Assembly (NCBI GenBank): GCA_009380075.1
Contig: WHSO01000026.1
Location: forward strand, 1-42,573
Source: Alphaproteobacteria bacterium
GTDB taxonomy: Bacteria > Pseudomonadota > Alphaproteobacteria > SMXQ01
Length of the DNA stretch: 42,573 nucleotides
Direction of reading: 5' to 3'
Both the position numbers and the translations under genes were made by a program. The stretch's first letter is position 1; the number at the start of each line of letters is the position of its first letter. Under the pieces are notes generated by a model. That model did no database searches. It was not told the DNA's origin and was given only the letters and a program-made list of their open reading frames with translations. Shown here piece after piece: positions 7,906 to 16,402 of this stretch.

Positions 7906-9621
7906 ATGGCTTTCGATCTGATCATCCGTGGCGGCACCATCGTCGACGGTGCCGGCATGCCCGGCTACCACGCCGATATCGGCGTCCGTGACGGTATCAT
8001 CGCCGAGATCGGCGACCTCAAGGGTCAGACTGCCGCCGAGGTCATCGATGCCGAAGGCATGGTGGTGGCGCCGGGCTTCATCGACGGCCACACCCACATG
8101 GACGCCCAGGTGTTCTGGGACGATATCGGCAGCAATTCCTGCTGGCATGGCGTCACTTCGGTGGTCATGGGCAACTGCGGATTCTCCATGGGCCCCTGCG
8201 CCGAAAAGGACAAGGACCTCGTGCTGCACAACTTCGAGCGCGCCGAGGACATCCCGCGACAGGCGATGATCGAGGGTATTCCGTGGAGCTGGGAAACCTA
8301 TCCCCAATACCTCGACGTGGTGGACGCGCTTCCCAAGGGGCTGAACTACGCCGGGTTCGTCGGCCATTCCGTCCTGCGCACCTACGCCATGGGCGCGCGT
8401 GCCATGGAGGAGGAAGCGACGCCCGAGGACCTGGACATCATGAAGCAGCAGCTCGCCGACAGCATGCGGGCCGGCGCGCTCGGGTTCTCGACCTCGCGCA
8501 CGTTTTCCCACCGCACGCCCGAAGGCAAGCCCGTCGCCAGCCGGCTCGCCAGTTGGGACGAGGTGGTACAGCTCACCAACGTGATGGCGGATCTCGGCAC
8601 CGGCATCTTCCAGATCGCCCGCGAAAACGTTATCGAGGACGACGAGGAGCGGGAGAAGGAGCACGAGCAGATCAAGGCCCTCGCGGTCGATACGGGAATC
8701 CCGATCACCTTCGGCGGCACCTGGTCCAAGCGCCACAGGCCCGACGCCTGGCGCACCCAGTTCCGCATGGTCGACGAGACCATCGCCGCCGGCGGCAGGA
8801 TGATGATCCAGGGCACGGCGACGTGGAACGGTTCGCTCCGGTCGTTCGAGACCGCGACCCCCTACGACATGATCCCGGTGTGGAAGGAGTTCCGCCAATT
8901 GCCCCTCGACCGGCAGGAAGCGGGGCTGCGCGATCCGGAGATGCGTGCCAGGCTGGTGGCGGCGGTCAAGGCCCACAAGCACAAGCCCGATCCGGCGCTG
9001 CCCAACCTGTTCCAGCGCCCGGTGGACTGGGACTGGGTCTTCCCGTATGACCGCACCCTGCCGCCCTTCAAATCCATCACCGAGGTGGCGGCCGAGCGCG
9101 GGGTCGAGCCCATCGACGCCTTCATCGACCTCGCCCTGGAACATCACCTGAAGCTGTTCTTCATCCAGCCCAGCTTCAACGAGGACCAGGACTACGTGCT
9201 GGCGCACATCCGCCACCCCCATTCGGTGGTGACGTTCTCGGACGCCGGCGCCCATGTGGCGACCACCTGCAGTCCCATCCACGGCCACCTGCTGGGCCAC
9301 TGGGTGCGCAACGCCCAGGCCATCCCGCTCGAGACCGCGATCCGCAAGGTCACGCTGGACATCGCATCGTTCTGGGGCCTGAAGGGACGAGGCTGGCTGC
9401 ACGAGGGCTACCATGCCGATATCGTCGTGTTCGATCCGGCGACCATCGCACCGACGTTGCCCAGGCTGCACCACGACCTGCCGTCCGGCGCGGCACGCAT
9501 CAAGCAGAAGACCGACGGCATCAAGGCCACCATCGTCAACGGCCAGGTGCTGATGCGGAACAACGAGCACACTGGCGCCTATCCGGGCCAGTTGCTGCGC
9601 GGGCGCCTGGCCCATAACTGA
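7906..9621 (+). CDS. N-acyl-D-amino-acid deacylase-like amidohydrolase
   Basis: A 571-residue amidohydrolase_3 / D-aminoacylase family enzyme. Motifs in order: LIIRGGTIVDGAG (N-terminal beta-sandwich), DGHTHMDAQ (H-x-H metal ligands, about residues 62-65), VMGNCGFSMGP (metal-bridging Cys region), a central barrel with TFGGTWSK, FSDAGAHV (catalytic Asp) and a C-terminal IVNGQVLM strand returning to the sandwich. The ATG at 7906 is chosen because GGGGAGG lies upstream and the family starts at this point; an open frame continues to 7762 without family sequence. The dioxygenase gene follows about 115 bases downstream on the same strand. Family members release the acyl group from N-acyl-D-amino acids or hydrolyse related amides and cyclic ureides. 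The true substrate is not readable. Confidence 0.87.
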   Translation: MAFDLIIRGGTIVDGAGMPGYHADIGVRDGIIAEIGDLKGQTAAEVIDAEGMVVAPGFIDGHTHMDAQVFWDDIGSNSCWHGVTSVVMGNCGFSMGPCAEKDKDLVLHNFERAEDIPRQAMIEGIPWSWETYPQYLDVVDALPKGLNYAGFVGHSVLRTYAMGARAMEEEATPEDLDIMKQQLADSMRAGALGFSTSRTFSHRTPEGKPVASRLASWDEVVQLTNVMADLGTGIFQIARENVIEDDEEREKEHEQIKALAVDTGIPITFGGTWSKRHRPDAWRTQFRMVDETIAAGGRMMIQGTATWNGSLRSFETATPYDMIPVWKEFRQLPLDRQEAGLRDPEMRARLVAAVKAHKHKPDPALPNLFQRPVDWDWVFPYDRTLPPFKSITEVAAERGVEPIDAFIDLALEHHLKLFFIQPSFNEDQDYVLAHIRHPHSVVTFSDAGAHVATTCSPIHGHLLGHWVRNAQAIPLETAIRKVTLDIASFWGLKGRGWLHEGYHADIVVFDPATIAPTLPRLHHDLPSGAARIKQKTDGIKATIVNGQVLMRNNEHTGAYPGQLLRGRLAHN

Positions 9622-9735
9622 CGCGGTCGAGGCGGTGCCGGGAGCGGCGCGGGCGGCGCATTGACCCGCCGCGCCGGGCTGGCTAGCCTTGTCGCAGGCG
9701 GGTGGGAATAGGCCCGCGTCCAGGAGGAATTTGCC

Positions 9736-10617
9736 ATGACCGTAGCCACCGCCATGAAGGTAACGCCGCTCACTCCCGCGATCGGGGCGGAAATCACCGG
9801 CGTCGACCTGTCGGGGACGCCGACCGGGTCCGACATCGCCGCCATCCACCGGGCGCTGCTGGACCATCTGGTGATCGTCATCCGCGATCAGAAACTTACC
9901 CCGCCCGAGCAGATCGCCTTCACCAAGCACTGGGGCAGCCTTGTGCGCCGGATTGCCACCGATTTCCTGCATCCCGAATACCCCGACGTGCTGGTGCTGT
10001 CGAACCGCGTGGTCGACGGCAAGCCCGCCGGCGCGACCGAGGCCTATGCCGGCTTTACCTGGCATGCGGACCTCACCTATGCCGAGCGTCCGAGCCTGGG
10101 TTCGATGCTGCACGCCCTCGAGGTGCCGGAGGAGGGCGGCGACACCGCCTTCGCCAACATGTACCGCGCCTACGAAACACTACCCGAGGCGATGCGCCGG
10201 AAGATCGATACCCTCAGGGCGCTGCACATCCGCGACCGTCGCAAGAACCCGCGCGCGCAGATCACGAAGAAGGAAGGCTTCGTCCACGACATCGACAAGT
10301 ACTTCGATATTCCGGCACCGGATTCCGTCCACCCCATCGTGCGTACCCATCCCGAGACCGGGCGCAAGGCGCTGTTCGTCAACCCGCGTTTTGCCGTCGC
10401 CATCGAAAACATGCCGGACGAGGAGGCGCAGCCGCTCCTGGACGAGCTGTTCGAACACCAGAAACGCCCGGAATTCACCTACCGCCACAAGTGGCGGCTC
10501 GGCGATCTGGTGTTCTGGGACAACCGCTGCACCATCCACCTCGCCTGCGGCGGGATCAAGCCGCCCGGCATCCGTACCCTGCACCGCACGTCCATCGCCG
10601 GCGACGTGCCGTTCTGA
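9736..10617 (+). CDS. TauD/TfdA family 2-oxoglutarate dioxygenase
   Basis: A 293-residue Fe(II)/2-oxoglutarate-dependent dioxygenase. The iron-binding H-x-D is in FTWHADLTY (about residues 111-119), the distal His is in DNRCTIHLA (about 267-275), and the 2-oxoglutarate-binding Arg is in RTLHRTSIAGD near the C-terminus. Length and spacing match taurine and 2,4-D dioxygenases. AGGAGG is placed correctly before the ATG at 9736. It probably hydroxylates a small organic acid or sulfonate, leading to its cleavage. It follows the deacylase-like gene on the same strand and converges on a VOC gene, with a minus-strand terminator between them. Which member of the family it is cannot be told. Confidence 0.9.
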   Translation: MTVATAMKVTPLTPAIGAEITGVDLSGTPTGSDIAAIHRALLDHLVIVIRDQKLTPPEQIAFTKHWGSLVRRIATDFLHPEYPDVLVLSNRVVDGKPAGATEAYAGFTWHADLTYAERPSLGSMLHALEVPEEGGDTAFANMYRAYETLPEAMRRKIDTLRALHIRDRRKNPRAQITKKEGFVHDIDKYFDIPAPDSVHPIVRTHPETGRKALFVNPRFAVAIENMPDEEAQPLLDELFEHQKRPEFTYRHKWRLGDLVFWDNRCTIHLACGGIKPPGIRTLHRTSIAGDVPF

Positions 10618-10666
10618 ACACGGGCGGCGGCTGGCCGCGCGAAACAGCGCGTCGTGGAACGACATT

Positions 10667-10684
10667 AAAAAAGGGCCGCCCTTT
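10667..10684 (-). terminator. Intrinsic terminator of the VOC gene at 10730-11578
   Basis: Read on the minus strand, a six-pair stem (AAAGGG / CCCTTT, three-base loop) runs straight into a T tract. It lies about 45 bases after the VOC stop codon. On the plus strand only three T follow, so any effect on the converging dioxygenase transcript would be weak. Confidence 0.75.
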
Positions 10685-10729
10685 GAGGCGACCCGTCGTC
10701 ACAGGGCCATCCCGAACCGGAAAAAGAGA

Positions 10730-11578
10730 TCAGTTGACCCGTTCCCAGATGTCCACGTCGACCTCCCAGCCCTTGTTCTGGGTCAGGTCGAAGCCGTTGC
10801 CGTCGGGGTCGAGCACGCGGTACTCGGCGTAGGGACGGACTTCCGGCCGGTCCGCCACCGGCACCTTGCCGTGGCTCAACTGGGCGACCTTCTGGCTCGC
10901 GTCGCGCATGAGGAAGCCGAAATGGTGGATGCCGAAGCGGCGTTCCTCGAAGCTCTCCTCGTTGCCGTCATGGCCGATGCGGTTGTAAAGCGCAAAGCCC
11001 TGCGGGTCGTGGGTGCGGTAATAGGGATGCAGGGCGAGGTTGGTCCGCCCGTCGCCCATGAAGCAGTTGAATCGTCCCTGGTTCCGGCGTTCCTGGGTCG
11101 TGCCCAGCTCACGCATGCCGAACAGCGCTGTGAAGAAATCGGCGCAGCGCTGGGGCTGGAGTGTGTGGATGGCGATATGGCCGATGCGGGGCAGGCGGCG
11201 CTCCGCAGTTTTGACGCCGAAGGCCCGTTCGGAGAGGGTCACCGGGTTGCACTCGGGATCGAAAATGCGGACTTCGCCGTAATGCGTGCCGCCGGGCTCC
11301 TTCAGCGCGACGCCCCCGGGGATCAGTTCGCGGTAGCGGCGTAGCACCTCGTCGATGTCGTCGACGGCCATGCCGATGTGATGAAGACCGGTATCGCGGC
11401 GCAATTCCATCAGCGACGCCCGCTGGCGGAACAATGTCAGGTTGAAATAGCCGTCGGTCAGCGAAATGTCGCCGTCCGCCGAACGGCCAAGCTCATCCAT
11501 CCCGATCTCGTCGCGATAGAATTCGGCCAGCCCGTCGGTATCCCGGCTGACGACCGCGAGATAGCGAATCTGTCCCAT
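10730..11578 (-). CDS. VOC family protein with two domains
   Basis: A 282-residue protein with two vicinal-oxygen-chelate folds, laid out like an extradiol dioxygenase. Domain 1 starts at IRYLAVVSRD, where the first His ligand is missing, and continues through LHHIGMAVDD. Domain 2 starts at IGHIAIHTLQ near residue 132, has IHHFGFLMRDA, and ends in DPDGNGFDLTQ. The full ligand set (His, His, Asp) is therefore in domain 2 only, as expected when the C-terminal domain is catalytic. The third ligand is Asp instead of the usual Glu, as in domain 1 of the VOC protein at 329-1144. It stands alone between converging and diverging neighbours and has its own terminator. GGGGAGG lies about 10 bases before the ATG. 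Substrate unknown. Confidence 0.8.
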   Translation of the reverse strand: MGQIRYLAVVSRDTDGLAEFYRDEIGMDELGRSADGDISLTDGYFNLTLFRQRASLMELRRDTGLHHIGMAVDDIDEVLRRYRELIPGGVALKEPGGTHYGEVRIFDPECNPVTLSERAFGVKTAERRLPRIGHIAIHTLQPQRCADFFTALFGMRELGTTQERRNQGRFNCFMGDGRTNLALHPYYRTHDPQGFALYNRIGHDGNEESFEERRFGIHHFGFLMRDASQKVAQLSHGKVPVADRPEVRPYAEYRVLDPDGNGFDLTQNKGWEVDVDIWERVN

Positions 11579-11725
11579 GCCGCTCGTCCTCCCCTTTCGA
11601 TCTTGATGCCGCGCGCTGCGGGGCGCGGCGGTTGGCGGCCATTATCGTCCCGGGCCTGGCGGCCGGTCAATCGCGCCCCATGGTGTTAGCACTCCTGAGG
11701 GGCTGCTGCTAAGACACTAATATTA

Positions 11726-11754
11726 TTGAGAAAAATAATGATCCGTGATGGAAT
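11726..11754 (+). promoter_or_regulatory. Possible promoter of usg
   Basis: TTGAGA (11726-11731) and TGGAAT (11749-11754) are 17 bases apart in the AT-rich part of the gap between the divergent VOC and usg genes, about 65 bases before the usg ATG. The -35 match is good and the -10 match is moderate. Confidence 0.35.
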
Positions 11755-11819
11755 TTACACGTTCGTAACGATGTCGTGCCAGCCTTATCGGGCAGGCTCT
11801 CGGATCAGGAGGTCTCGCC

Positions 11820-12110
11820 ATGGAACGTCCTAGACGCAGGTTGTCCGGAAACGCCCTGGAGCTTCAGCTCCTCGGCTATCGCCTTGCTACGGCCGAGATT
11901 ATTTACCGCATGCCCGATCACCGCGAAATCCTCCAGACCTACATCTGGCAAGACTTCGATATCGCGCCGCAATATCCCGTGCTGCGACGGTTCCTCGACT
12001 TCTGGCACCGTAACCTGGACGGTCCGCTGCACGCCATTCGCGTCGCCAGCAAGGGCATCGTGCAGCCGGCCGAATTCCGCTTCGTCGACGGCGACCTGCG
12101 CCTGAACTGA
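11820..12110 (+). CDS. usg: Usg family small protein
   Basis: A 96-residue protein that I recognise as Usg, a small protein widespread in Alphaproteobacteria. It has often been annotated as linked to tryptophan synthesis or as a supposed dehydrogenase subunit because of its gene neighbours in rhizobia. Family hallmarks visible are LEGY-like LLGYRLATAEIIYRMPDH near the N-terminus, LQTYIWQDFDIAPQYP in the middle, and FLDFWHRNLDGPLHAIRV toward the end. No catalytic motif, signal peptide or membrane segment is seen, and its biochemical role is unknown. No trp gene is adjacent here. GGAGG precedes the ATG, a promoter candidate lies upstream and a strong GC hairpin follows, so it is probably a single-gene transcript. 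Confidence 0.88.
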   Translation: MERPRRRLSGNALELQLLGYRLATAEIIYRMPDHREILQTYIWQDFDIAPQYPVLRRFLDFWHRNLDGPLHAIRVASKGIVQPAEFRFVDGDLRLN

Positions 12111-12149
12111 GTTCTACCGGTCAGCCTCCGTGACCCGTTCCCAAGGGTC

Positions 12150-12174
12150 CCCTCCGCGGGCTGCCCGCGGAGGG
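12150..12174 (+). terminator. Strong GC hairpin after usg
   Basis: An 11-base perfect inverted repeat (CCCTCCGCGGG / CCCGCGGAGGG) with a three-base loop, about 40 bases after the usg stop. No T tract follows on either strand, so it is an atypical terminator at best; a role in stabilising the mRNA end is equally possible. Confidence 0.4.
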
Positions 12175-12253
12175 CGCTGGCCTGCCCGAATCGTGCTAAA
12201 CAGGGGGCACAGCAGCCCGCCGCGCCCGCGGCGCATCAGGAAGCCTTCCCCGC

Positions 12254-13498
12254 ATGGCCACACCCGCGTCCCTCGAGCGCATTTTCCGTGTCTTCACCTA
12301 CCGGCAATACGCCCTGTTCATGTACGGGATGTCGCCCAACCTGATTACCCTGTGGATGCAACGGGTGGGGATCGGCTGGCTGGCCTGGGAACTGACCCGT
12401 TCGCCGACCTGGCTCGGCGTCATCGCCGCGGCGGACCTCGCGCCCATGATCTTCCTCGCACCGATCGCCGGGGCCTATACCGACCGCTCCAACCCGATCA
12501 TCCAGCAGATCGTCACCCAGTGGCTCAACGCCGCCCACGCCGCGGCGCTGGCCGTGCTGACCGCCTTTGGCTGGATGACCATCGAACTCCTGTTCGTCTT
12601 CGCGCTCTTCTACGGGATGGTCCATCCGTTCGCCTCGACGGCCCGTCATGCGATCGTGCCCAGGACCGTGCCGCACGCGGAATTCGCCACCGCCATCGCC
12701 GTCGATTCGGCGTCCTTCAACGCCTCGCGTTTCATCGGGCCGGCCTTCGCCGGGATTCTCATCCCCTTCGGCGGGGTCGAAAGCACCTTCGCCGTCAATG
12801 CCCTGACCTGCCTGTGGTTCGTCGCGGCGCTCAACATGATGCGCCTCGATTTTTCCGACCGCAAACCGCATGGAGGCCGGCGCATCCTCGGCGACGTGGC
12901 CGAAAGCCTGCGCTATGTCCGCGGCCATGCCGGCATCGGCCCGTTGTTCGTCCTCCTGGGGGCGGCGTCGGTCTTCCTGCGTCCGGTGCAGGATATGTTG
13001 CCGGGGTTCGCCGGCGCCGTGTTCGAGGCGGGCGCCACCGGACTCGCCTGGCTGACCTCGTCGATGGGGGTGGGGGCGACGCTGGGGGCGGTGTGGATCG
13101 CCGGGCGCGGACACGTCGGCGGGCTGACCACGGTTGCGGTTGCCGGTTGCGCCGGGCTCTGTCTCGCCACCTTCGGGTTCGTTGCGACGGCGAACCTGGG
13201 GGTGGCCGTCGCCTTCGGCGTGCTGTCGGGCTTTACCCTCAACATCATGTCGACGGGAACCCAGGCCCTGACCCAGTCGGCACTGACCGACGACCTGCGG
13301 GGCCGGGTCATGGGTCTCTATACCGTCATTTACCGCGGCCTGCCGGCTGTGGGGGCGCTCGGTGTCGGGGCGCTGGCGGAAACCTTCGGCCTGCGGGCGG
13401 CCTTCGCGGCCGCGGCGGCGCTGACGCTGATCGCCTGCATCTGGGTAATGCCCCGTCGGCTCGCCATGACCCGGGCGCTCGAGGTGGAGCGAAGCTGA
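12254..13498 (+). CDS. MFS transporter (EntS/MFS_3-like exporter)
   Basis: A 414-residue inner-membrane protein with about 12 hydrophobic segments in two halves joined by a basic loop (DRKPHGGRR near residue 205). The N-terminal FRQY-like FTYRQYALFMYG, the short loop AGAYTDRSNP after helix 2, and DDLRGRVMGLYTVIYRGLPAVGAL in the second half are typical of the MFS_3 group that includes the enterobactin exporter EntS. It most likely exports a small molecule using the proton gradient. A purine-rich AGGAAG lies about 10 bases before the ATG. It converges on the terminator of the binding-protein operon and has no obvious partner gene. The substrate is unknown. Confidence 0.88.
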   Translation: MATPASLERIFRVFTYRQYALFMYGMSPNLITLWMQRVGIGWLAWELTRSPTWLGVIAAADLAPMIFLAPIAGAYTDRSNPIIQQIVTQWLNAAHAAALAVLTAFGWMTIELLFVFALFYGMVHPFASTARHAIVPRTVPHAEFATAIAVDSASFNASRFIGPAFAGILIPFGGVESTFAVNALTCLWFVAALNMMRLDFSDRKPHGGRRILGDVAESLRYVRGHAGIGPLFVLLGAASVFLRPVQDMLPGFAGAVFEAGATGLAWLTSSMGVGATLGAVWIAGRGHVGGLTTVAVAGCAGLCLATFGFVATANLGVAVAFGVLSGFTLNIMSTGTQALTQSALTDDLRGRVMGLYTVIYRGLPAVGALGVGALAETFGLRAAFAAAAALTLIACIWVMPRRLAMTRALEVERS

Positions 13499-13525
13499 CC
13501 GTCCCGACGGGAAATCCCGGGGCGC

Positions 13526-13552
13526 AAAAAAACGGGCCCCGAAAGGGGCCCG
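13526..13552 (-). terminator. Intrinsic terminator of the VOC-Rieske/binding-protein operon
   Basis: On the minus strand an eight-pair GC stem (CGGGCCCC / GGGGCCCG) with a four-base loop is followed by seven T. It lies 22 bases after the stop of binding protein 1 and marks the end of the long minus-strand operon that starts near lysR. Confidence 0.9.
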
Positions 13553-13574
13553 CGAACGCCGTTGGACGACGCGT

Positions 13575-14966
13575 CTACTTGGATTTGCAGTCGATCTTGA
13601 CGGCTTCCTCGTTATTGCCGGGGTAGGCGATCTCGCAGGTCATGCCGGGCTTGAGCTCGGCGCGCATGGCGTCGGTGCCGTCGACCTCGATCCCGGTGCG
13701 TGAGCCGGAAACCTTGGCCTTCTGCACCTTGCCGTCCACCGTGAACGTGACGTCACGGCCCTTTTTTCCGACCTTGTCGAGCGTGGACGTGACGACCTCC
13801 AGCTTCAATCCCCTGGCGGAGAACCACATCGGGTCCCAGAAACGCATCAGTTTCTTGAGGTCGTTTTCCATCGCCTCGGGCTCGCGGAAGGCGATCCTCT
13901 TGCCGAGGATCTCGTCGGGGAAGGCGAGGAATTCGCGCCGGTGCAGGTCCTTGTGCACCGGCGGCGCGTTGTTGGCGGCGAACTGGGAGACCTGGCCCTC
14001 CTTCGACATGAACCAGTTGATGAACAGGAGCGCCGCGTTCTCATGGCCGCCCTTCATGGCGAGCATTTCCGAGATCGCCATCGGTACCGGTTCCGGGCAA
14101 TGCCAGGCGATGGGGGCGCCCTTGGGGATCATCTGGCTGACGCGATAGGCCGCGGACGGCAATGCCACGTCGAATTCGCCCGCCGTCGCCAGGCTGATCA
14201 GGGCGTTCATGCCCTCCTTGCGCAACTGCGGCTTGACGTCGGTGAACAGCTTGCGCGCGTATTCGCGGATCGCGTTTTCGCCCTTGATGTCCCACATGGA
14301 CAGAAGCCACAGGTTCGGCCGGTTGCCCATGCCGATCTTGCCGTTGCGCAGCTTGGGGTTGGTCAGCAGGTCGTCCCAGGTCTTGGGCAGGTCGGATTTC
14401 TTGATCGCCTTGGTGTTATAGGACATGCACCAATACCGCAGGCGCTGGCCGATCCAACCGCCTTCCTTGTCCTTCATGCCGTCGGGCACGTTCTTCCAGT
14501 TGGGAATCTGCCGCAGGTCAAGGATGGCGCCCAGTTCCTTGAACGAGGAGAACTTGGCGCCGACGCCCGACAATACGTCCGTAACCACCCGGCCGCTCTT
14601 GAACGCGAGCAGGGGCTTGATCACCCGATCATGGCGCGTGGCGCGGGAATAGCTGAATTTTACGAAGGGGTAACGTTCGATGAACGGCGCCACCATCCGG
14701 TCGAACTGGTCCGCGTCCCAGGTGCCGCCGACGATCAGCTGCCCTTCCTTTTTGGCGCCGTCGATCCACTTCTGCGGCATTTTCAACTCGGCATCGAGCC
14801 CGGCAAGCACCTCCGCCGGCAGGCGGGTCTTCTTCATGATCGCCTGGGTCGCCTTGGGCAGGTCGGCTGCCGCCGCGTCCTGGGCAGGTACGCCCAGGCC
14901 GGCACCCGCGAGCAGGCTGGCCGTCACGAGCACCAAGCTGCCGGATGTGAGGATGTGTCGTGTCAT
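13575..14966 (-). CDS. ABC-type substrate-binding protein 1 with extra C-terminal domain
   Basis: A 463-residue periplasmic binding protein of the ferric/thiamine-like (type 2) fold. The signal peptide runs from MTRHILTSG to about residue 33 (ending near AAAADLP). The lobes contain WDADQFDRMVAPFIERYPFV, RYWCMSYNTKAI and WHCPEPVPMAISEM. After about residue 385 comes an unusual beta-rich domain of about 75 residues with KVSGSRT, LKPGMTCEI and a second Cys at the C-terminus. Binding proteins 2 and 3 share this domain. The ATG at 14966 has GGGAGA upstream and fits the signal peptide; the open frame beyond it has no family sequence. It is the last gene of the operon and is followed by a strong terminator. 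No permease or ATPase is encoded in this operon. Ligand unknown. Confidence 0.85.
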   Translation of the reverse strand: MTRHILTSGSLVLVTASLLAGAGLGVPAQDAAAADLPKATQAIMKKTRLPAEVLAGLDAELKMPQKWIDGAKKEGQLIVGGTWDADQFDRMVAPFIERYPFVKFSYSRATRHDRVIKPLLAFKSGRVVTDVLSGVGAKFSSFKELGAILDLRQIPNWKNVPDGMKDKEGGWIGQRLRYWCMSYNTKAIKKSDLPKTWDDLLTNPKLRNGKIGMGNRPNLWLLSMWDIKGENAIREYARKLFTDVKPQLRKEGMNALISLATAGEFDVALPSAAYRVSQMIPKGAPIAWHCPEPVPMAISEMLAMKGGHENAALLFINWFMSKEGQVSQFAANNAPPVHKDLHRREFLAFPDEILGKRIAFREPEAMENDLKKLMRFWDPMWFSARGLKLEVVTSTLDKVGKKGRDVTFTVDGKVQKAKVSGSRTGIEVDGTDAMRAELKPGMTCEIAYPGNNEEAVKIDCKSK

Positions 14967-15043
14967 GTGTGTCTCCCTGCGTTCTGGTTCTTCATTGCGG
15001 TCGTGGACGGGTGGGGCCACCGTGCGCCGAGCAGAACGGACGC

Positions 15044-15520
15044 TCAACCTCCGCCGCCGTGGCCGAGCGGTTGCACCTCGTTGTAGATTGCGTCTTCGTC
15101 GCGCCGCCACAGGACCTCGAGGAAATTGCCGGTGGGATCGCGGAAATAAACTGATTCGCCGAACGGCCCGTGCTGGGGATGGCTGACCGGACCTTCGAAC
15201 GGCACGCCACCGGCCCTGAGCTGATCGAGAATGCCGCCGAAGCGGCCCTTCGGCACACAGAAGGCATGGCGCACCCGGTTCTCGCCGCGCAAGGTTTCCG
15301 GCGGCGGTACGTCCATCCAGTCTTCGGTCAGCATCACCGCGAAAAGGTAGTCGTCGAGCATCAGCGAGGTGTGCACGGAGCGCCCCCGCAAGGCGTCCTG
15401 GGTCTTGAAGTTGACCCGGCTGTGCACGGTCGCGCCGAGGATCTTGCAGTAAAAATCCTCCGCCGCCTTGAGATCGTGTACGCAGATACCGCTATGGGAA
15501 ATGCTTTCGACTCCGGCCAT
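15044..15520 (-). CDS. Small VOC family protein 1
   Basis: A 158-residue single-domain VOC protein. A complete 2-His-1-Glu set can be read: His of ISHSGICVHD (about residue 9), His of RVRHAFCV (about 84) and Glu of DPTGNFLEVLWRR (about 137). It is therefore likely a metal-dependent dioxygenase, isomerase or lyase acting in the cytosol. It starts only two bases after the stop of VOC-Rieske fusion 1 (GGAGGG upstream), so the two are co-translated and probably work together. The same pair recurs at 21479-22771. Protein 2 of that pair shares the LSHSGI-type start, the KGRSVH-type middle and the DPSGNFLELLWRRDE-type end. The Gly-rich tail (HGGGG) is odd but harmless. Substrate unknown. Confidence 0.83.
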   Translation of the reverse strand: MAGVESISHSGICVHDLKAAEDFYCKILGATVHSRVNFKTQDALRGRSVHTSLMLDDYLFAVMLTEDWMDVPPPETLRGENRVRHAFCVPKGRFGGILDQLRAGGVPFEGPVSHPQHGPFGESVYFRDPTGNFLEVLWRRDEDAIYNEVQPLGHGGGG

Positions 15521-15522
15521 GA

Positions 15523-16380
15523 TCAGCCCTCCATTCGTGCGCTTTCGCGCGTTTCCTTTTCGTCGCGCGCGGGCAGCTCGGTCAGTCCCGCGGGATCGAA
15601 TTGCGCGCCCGGGCGCGCCGGCACCGCCTGTTCCGGCCCGTAGGCCTCACGGGCGAAGAACCGGTCGGTGTCCACCACGACCCGGCCCGCGCCATCCACC
15701 TGCACCGGGTTGAGGCGCATGGGCGCGCATCCCATGCGGCCATGGTAGCAGCCGGTGCGGTCGAACTTGGCGCCGTGGAACGGGCAGTAGAAATGCCAGC
15801 TCTCCTTCTGCCAGATGGTGATTCCGTTCTTGTGGGTGCACCATGACGATATCGCGAGGAAGCCGGCGTCCTCGCGCACCAGGAAGAACCGGCCCTTCCG
15901 GTAGGGTGTGACGCTGCCGACCGGGAAATCGTCGATGTGCCCCATCACCACAGTGCCGGTGCCCGAACGCAGCGCCTCGGTGCCTTCCTCGCCGAAGGCC
16001 TGGATCTGGAAGCGGTTGCCGTCGGGGTCGTGGATGTCCATGTTGTATTCACCGACCGCACGGAAGCTCTGGCGCGGATCGATCCCGGACTCATAGCCCG
16101 TGGCTTCCAGGCGGTCGCGCGCCTGCTTGAACTGCTCGATGGTCAGGAGCCAGGCGTGGTGGATCGACCCGCCCGACGCGGGGTAGGAAGGGACGTCGTC
16201 CACCTCGACCAGCAGCAGGCGCTGGCGCGTGTTCATGGCGAGCAGGGAATTGGGCCGGTTGTCGGCGACGAGGTTGCGGCCGAGCACGTCGAGCCCGATG
16301 ACGTCCCGATAGAATGCCTCGGAACGCTCGAGATCCGAACATTCGACCACCAGATGCGAAAACGCGCCGTTGAGCGCCAT
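15523..16380 (-). CDS. VOC-Rieske fusion protein 1
   Basis: A 285-residue fusion. Residues 1-130 form a VOC fold with His9 (AFSHLVVE) and His74/His75 (SIHHAWLL). Gln125 sits in DPDGNRFQIQ, where active family members have Glu. Residues 145-235 form a Rieske [2Fe-2S] domain with Cys181 and His183 (CTH) and Cys199 and His202 (CPFH), the spacing C-x-H-x15-C-x2-H. No signal peptide or membrane segment is seen, so it is cytosolic. AAGGAG precedes the ATG. It lies between binding protein 2 and small VOC 1 in the operon. A Rieske cluster joined to a VOC domain suggests electron transfer to a mononuclear metal site, but no reductase gene is nearby. A paralogue is at 21962-22771. The domains are clear; the function is unknown. 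Confidence 0.85.
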   Translation of the reverse strand: MALNGAFSHLVVECSDLERSEAFYRDVIGLDVLGRNLVADNRPNSLLAMNTRQRLLLVEVDDVPSYPASGGSIHHAWLLTIEQFKQARDRLEATGYESGIDPRQSFRAVGEYNMDIHDPDGNRFQIQAFGEEGTEALRSGTGTVVMGHIDDFPVGSVTPYRKGRFFLVREDAGFLAISSWCTHKNGITIWQKESWHFYCPFHGAKFDRTGCYHGRMGCAPMRLNPVQVDGAGRVVVDTDRFFAREAYGPEQAVPARPGAQFDPAGLTELPARDEKETRESARMEG

Positions 16381-16402
16381 GTCCTGTCTCCTTCCGTGCC
16401 GG

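Noticed and set aside
7900-10113. A 737-codon open frame on the minus strand opposite the deacylase-like and dioxygenase genes
   Set aside because: It has no recognisable motifs, lies fully antisense to two well-supported genes, and long antisense frames are expected in GC-rich DNA.
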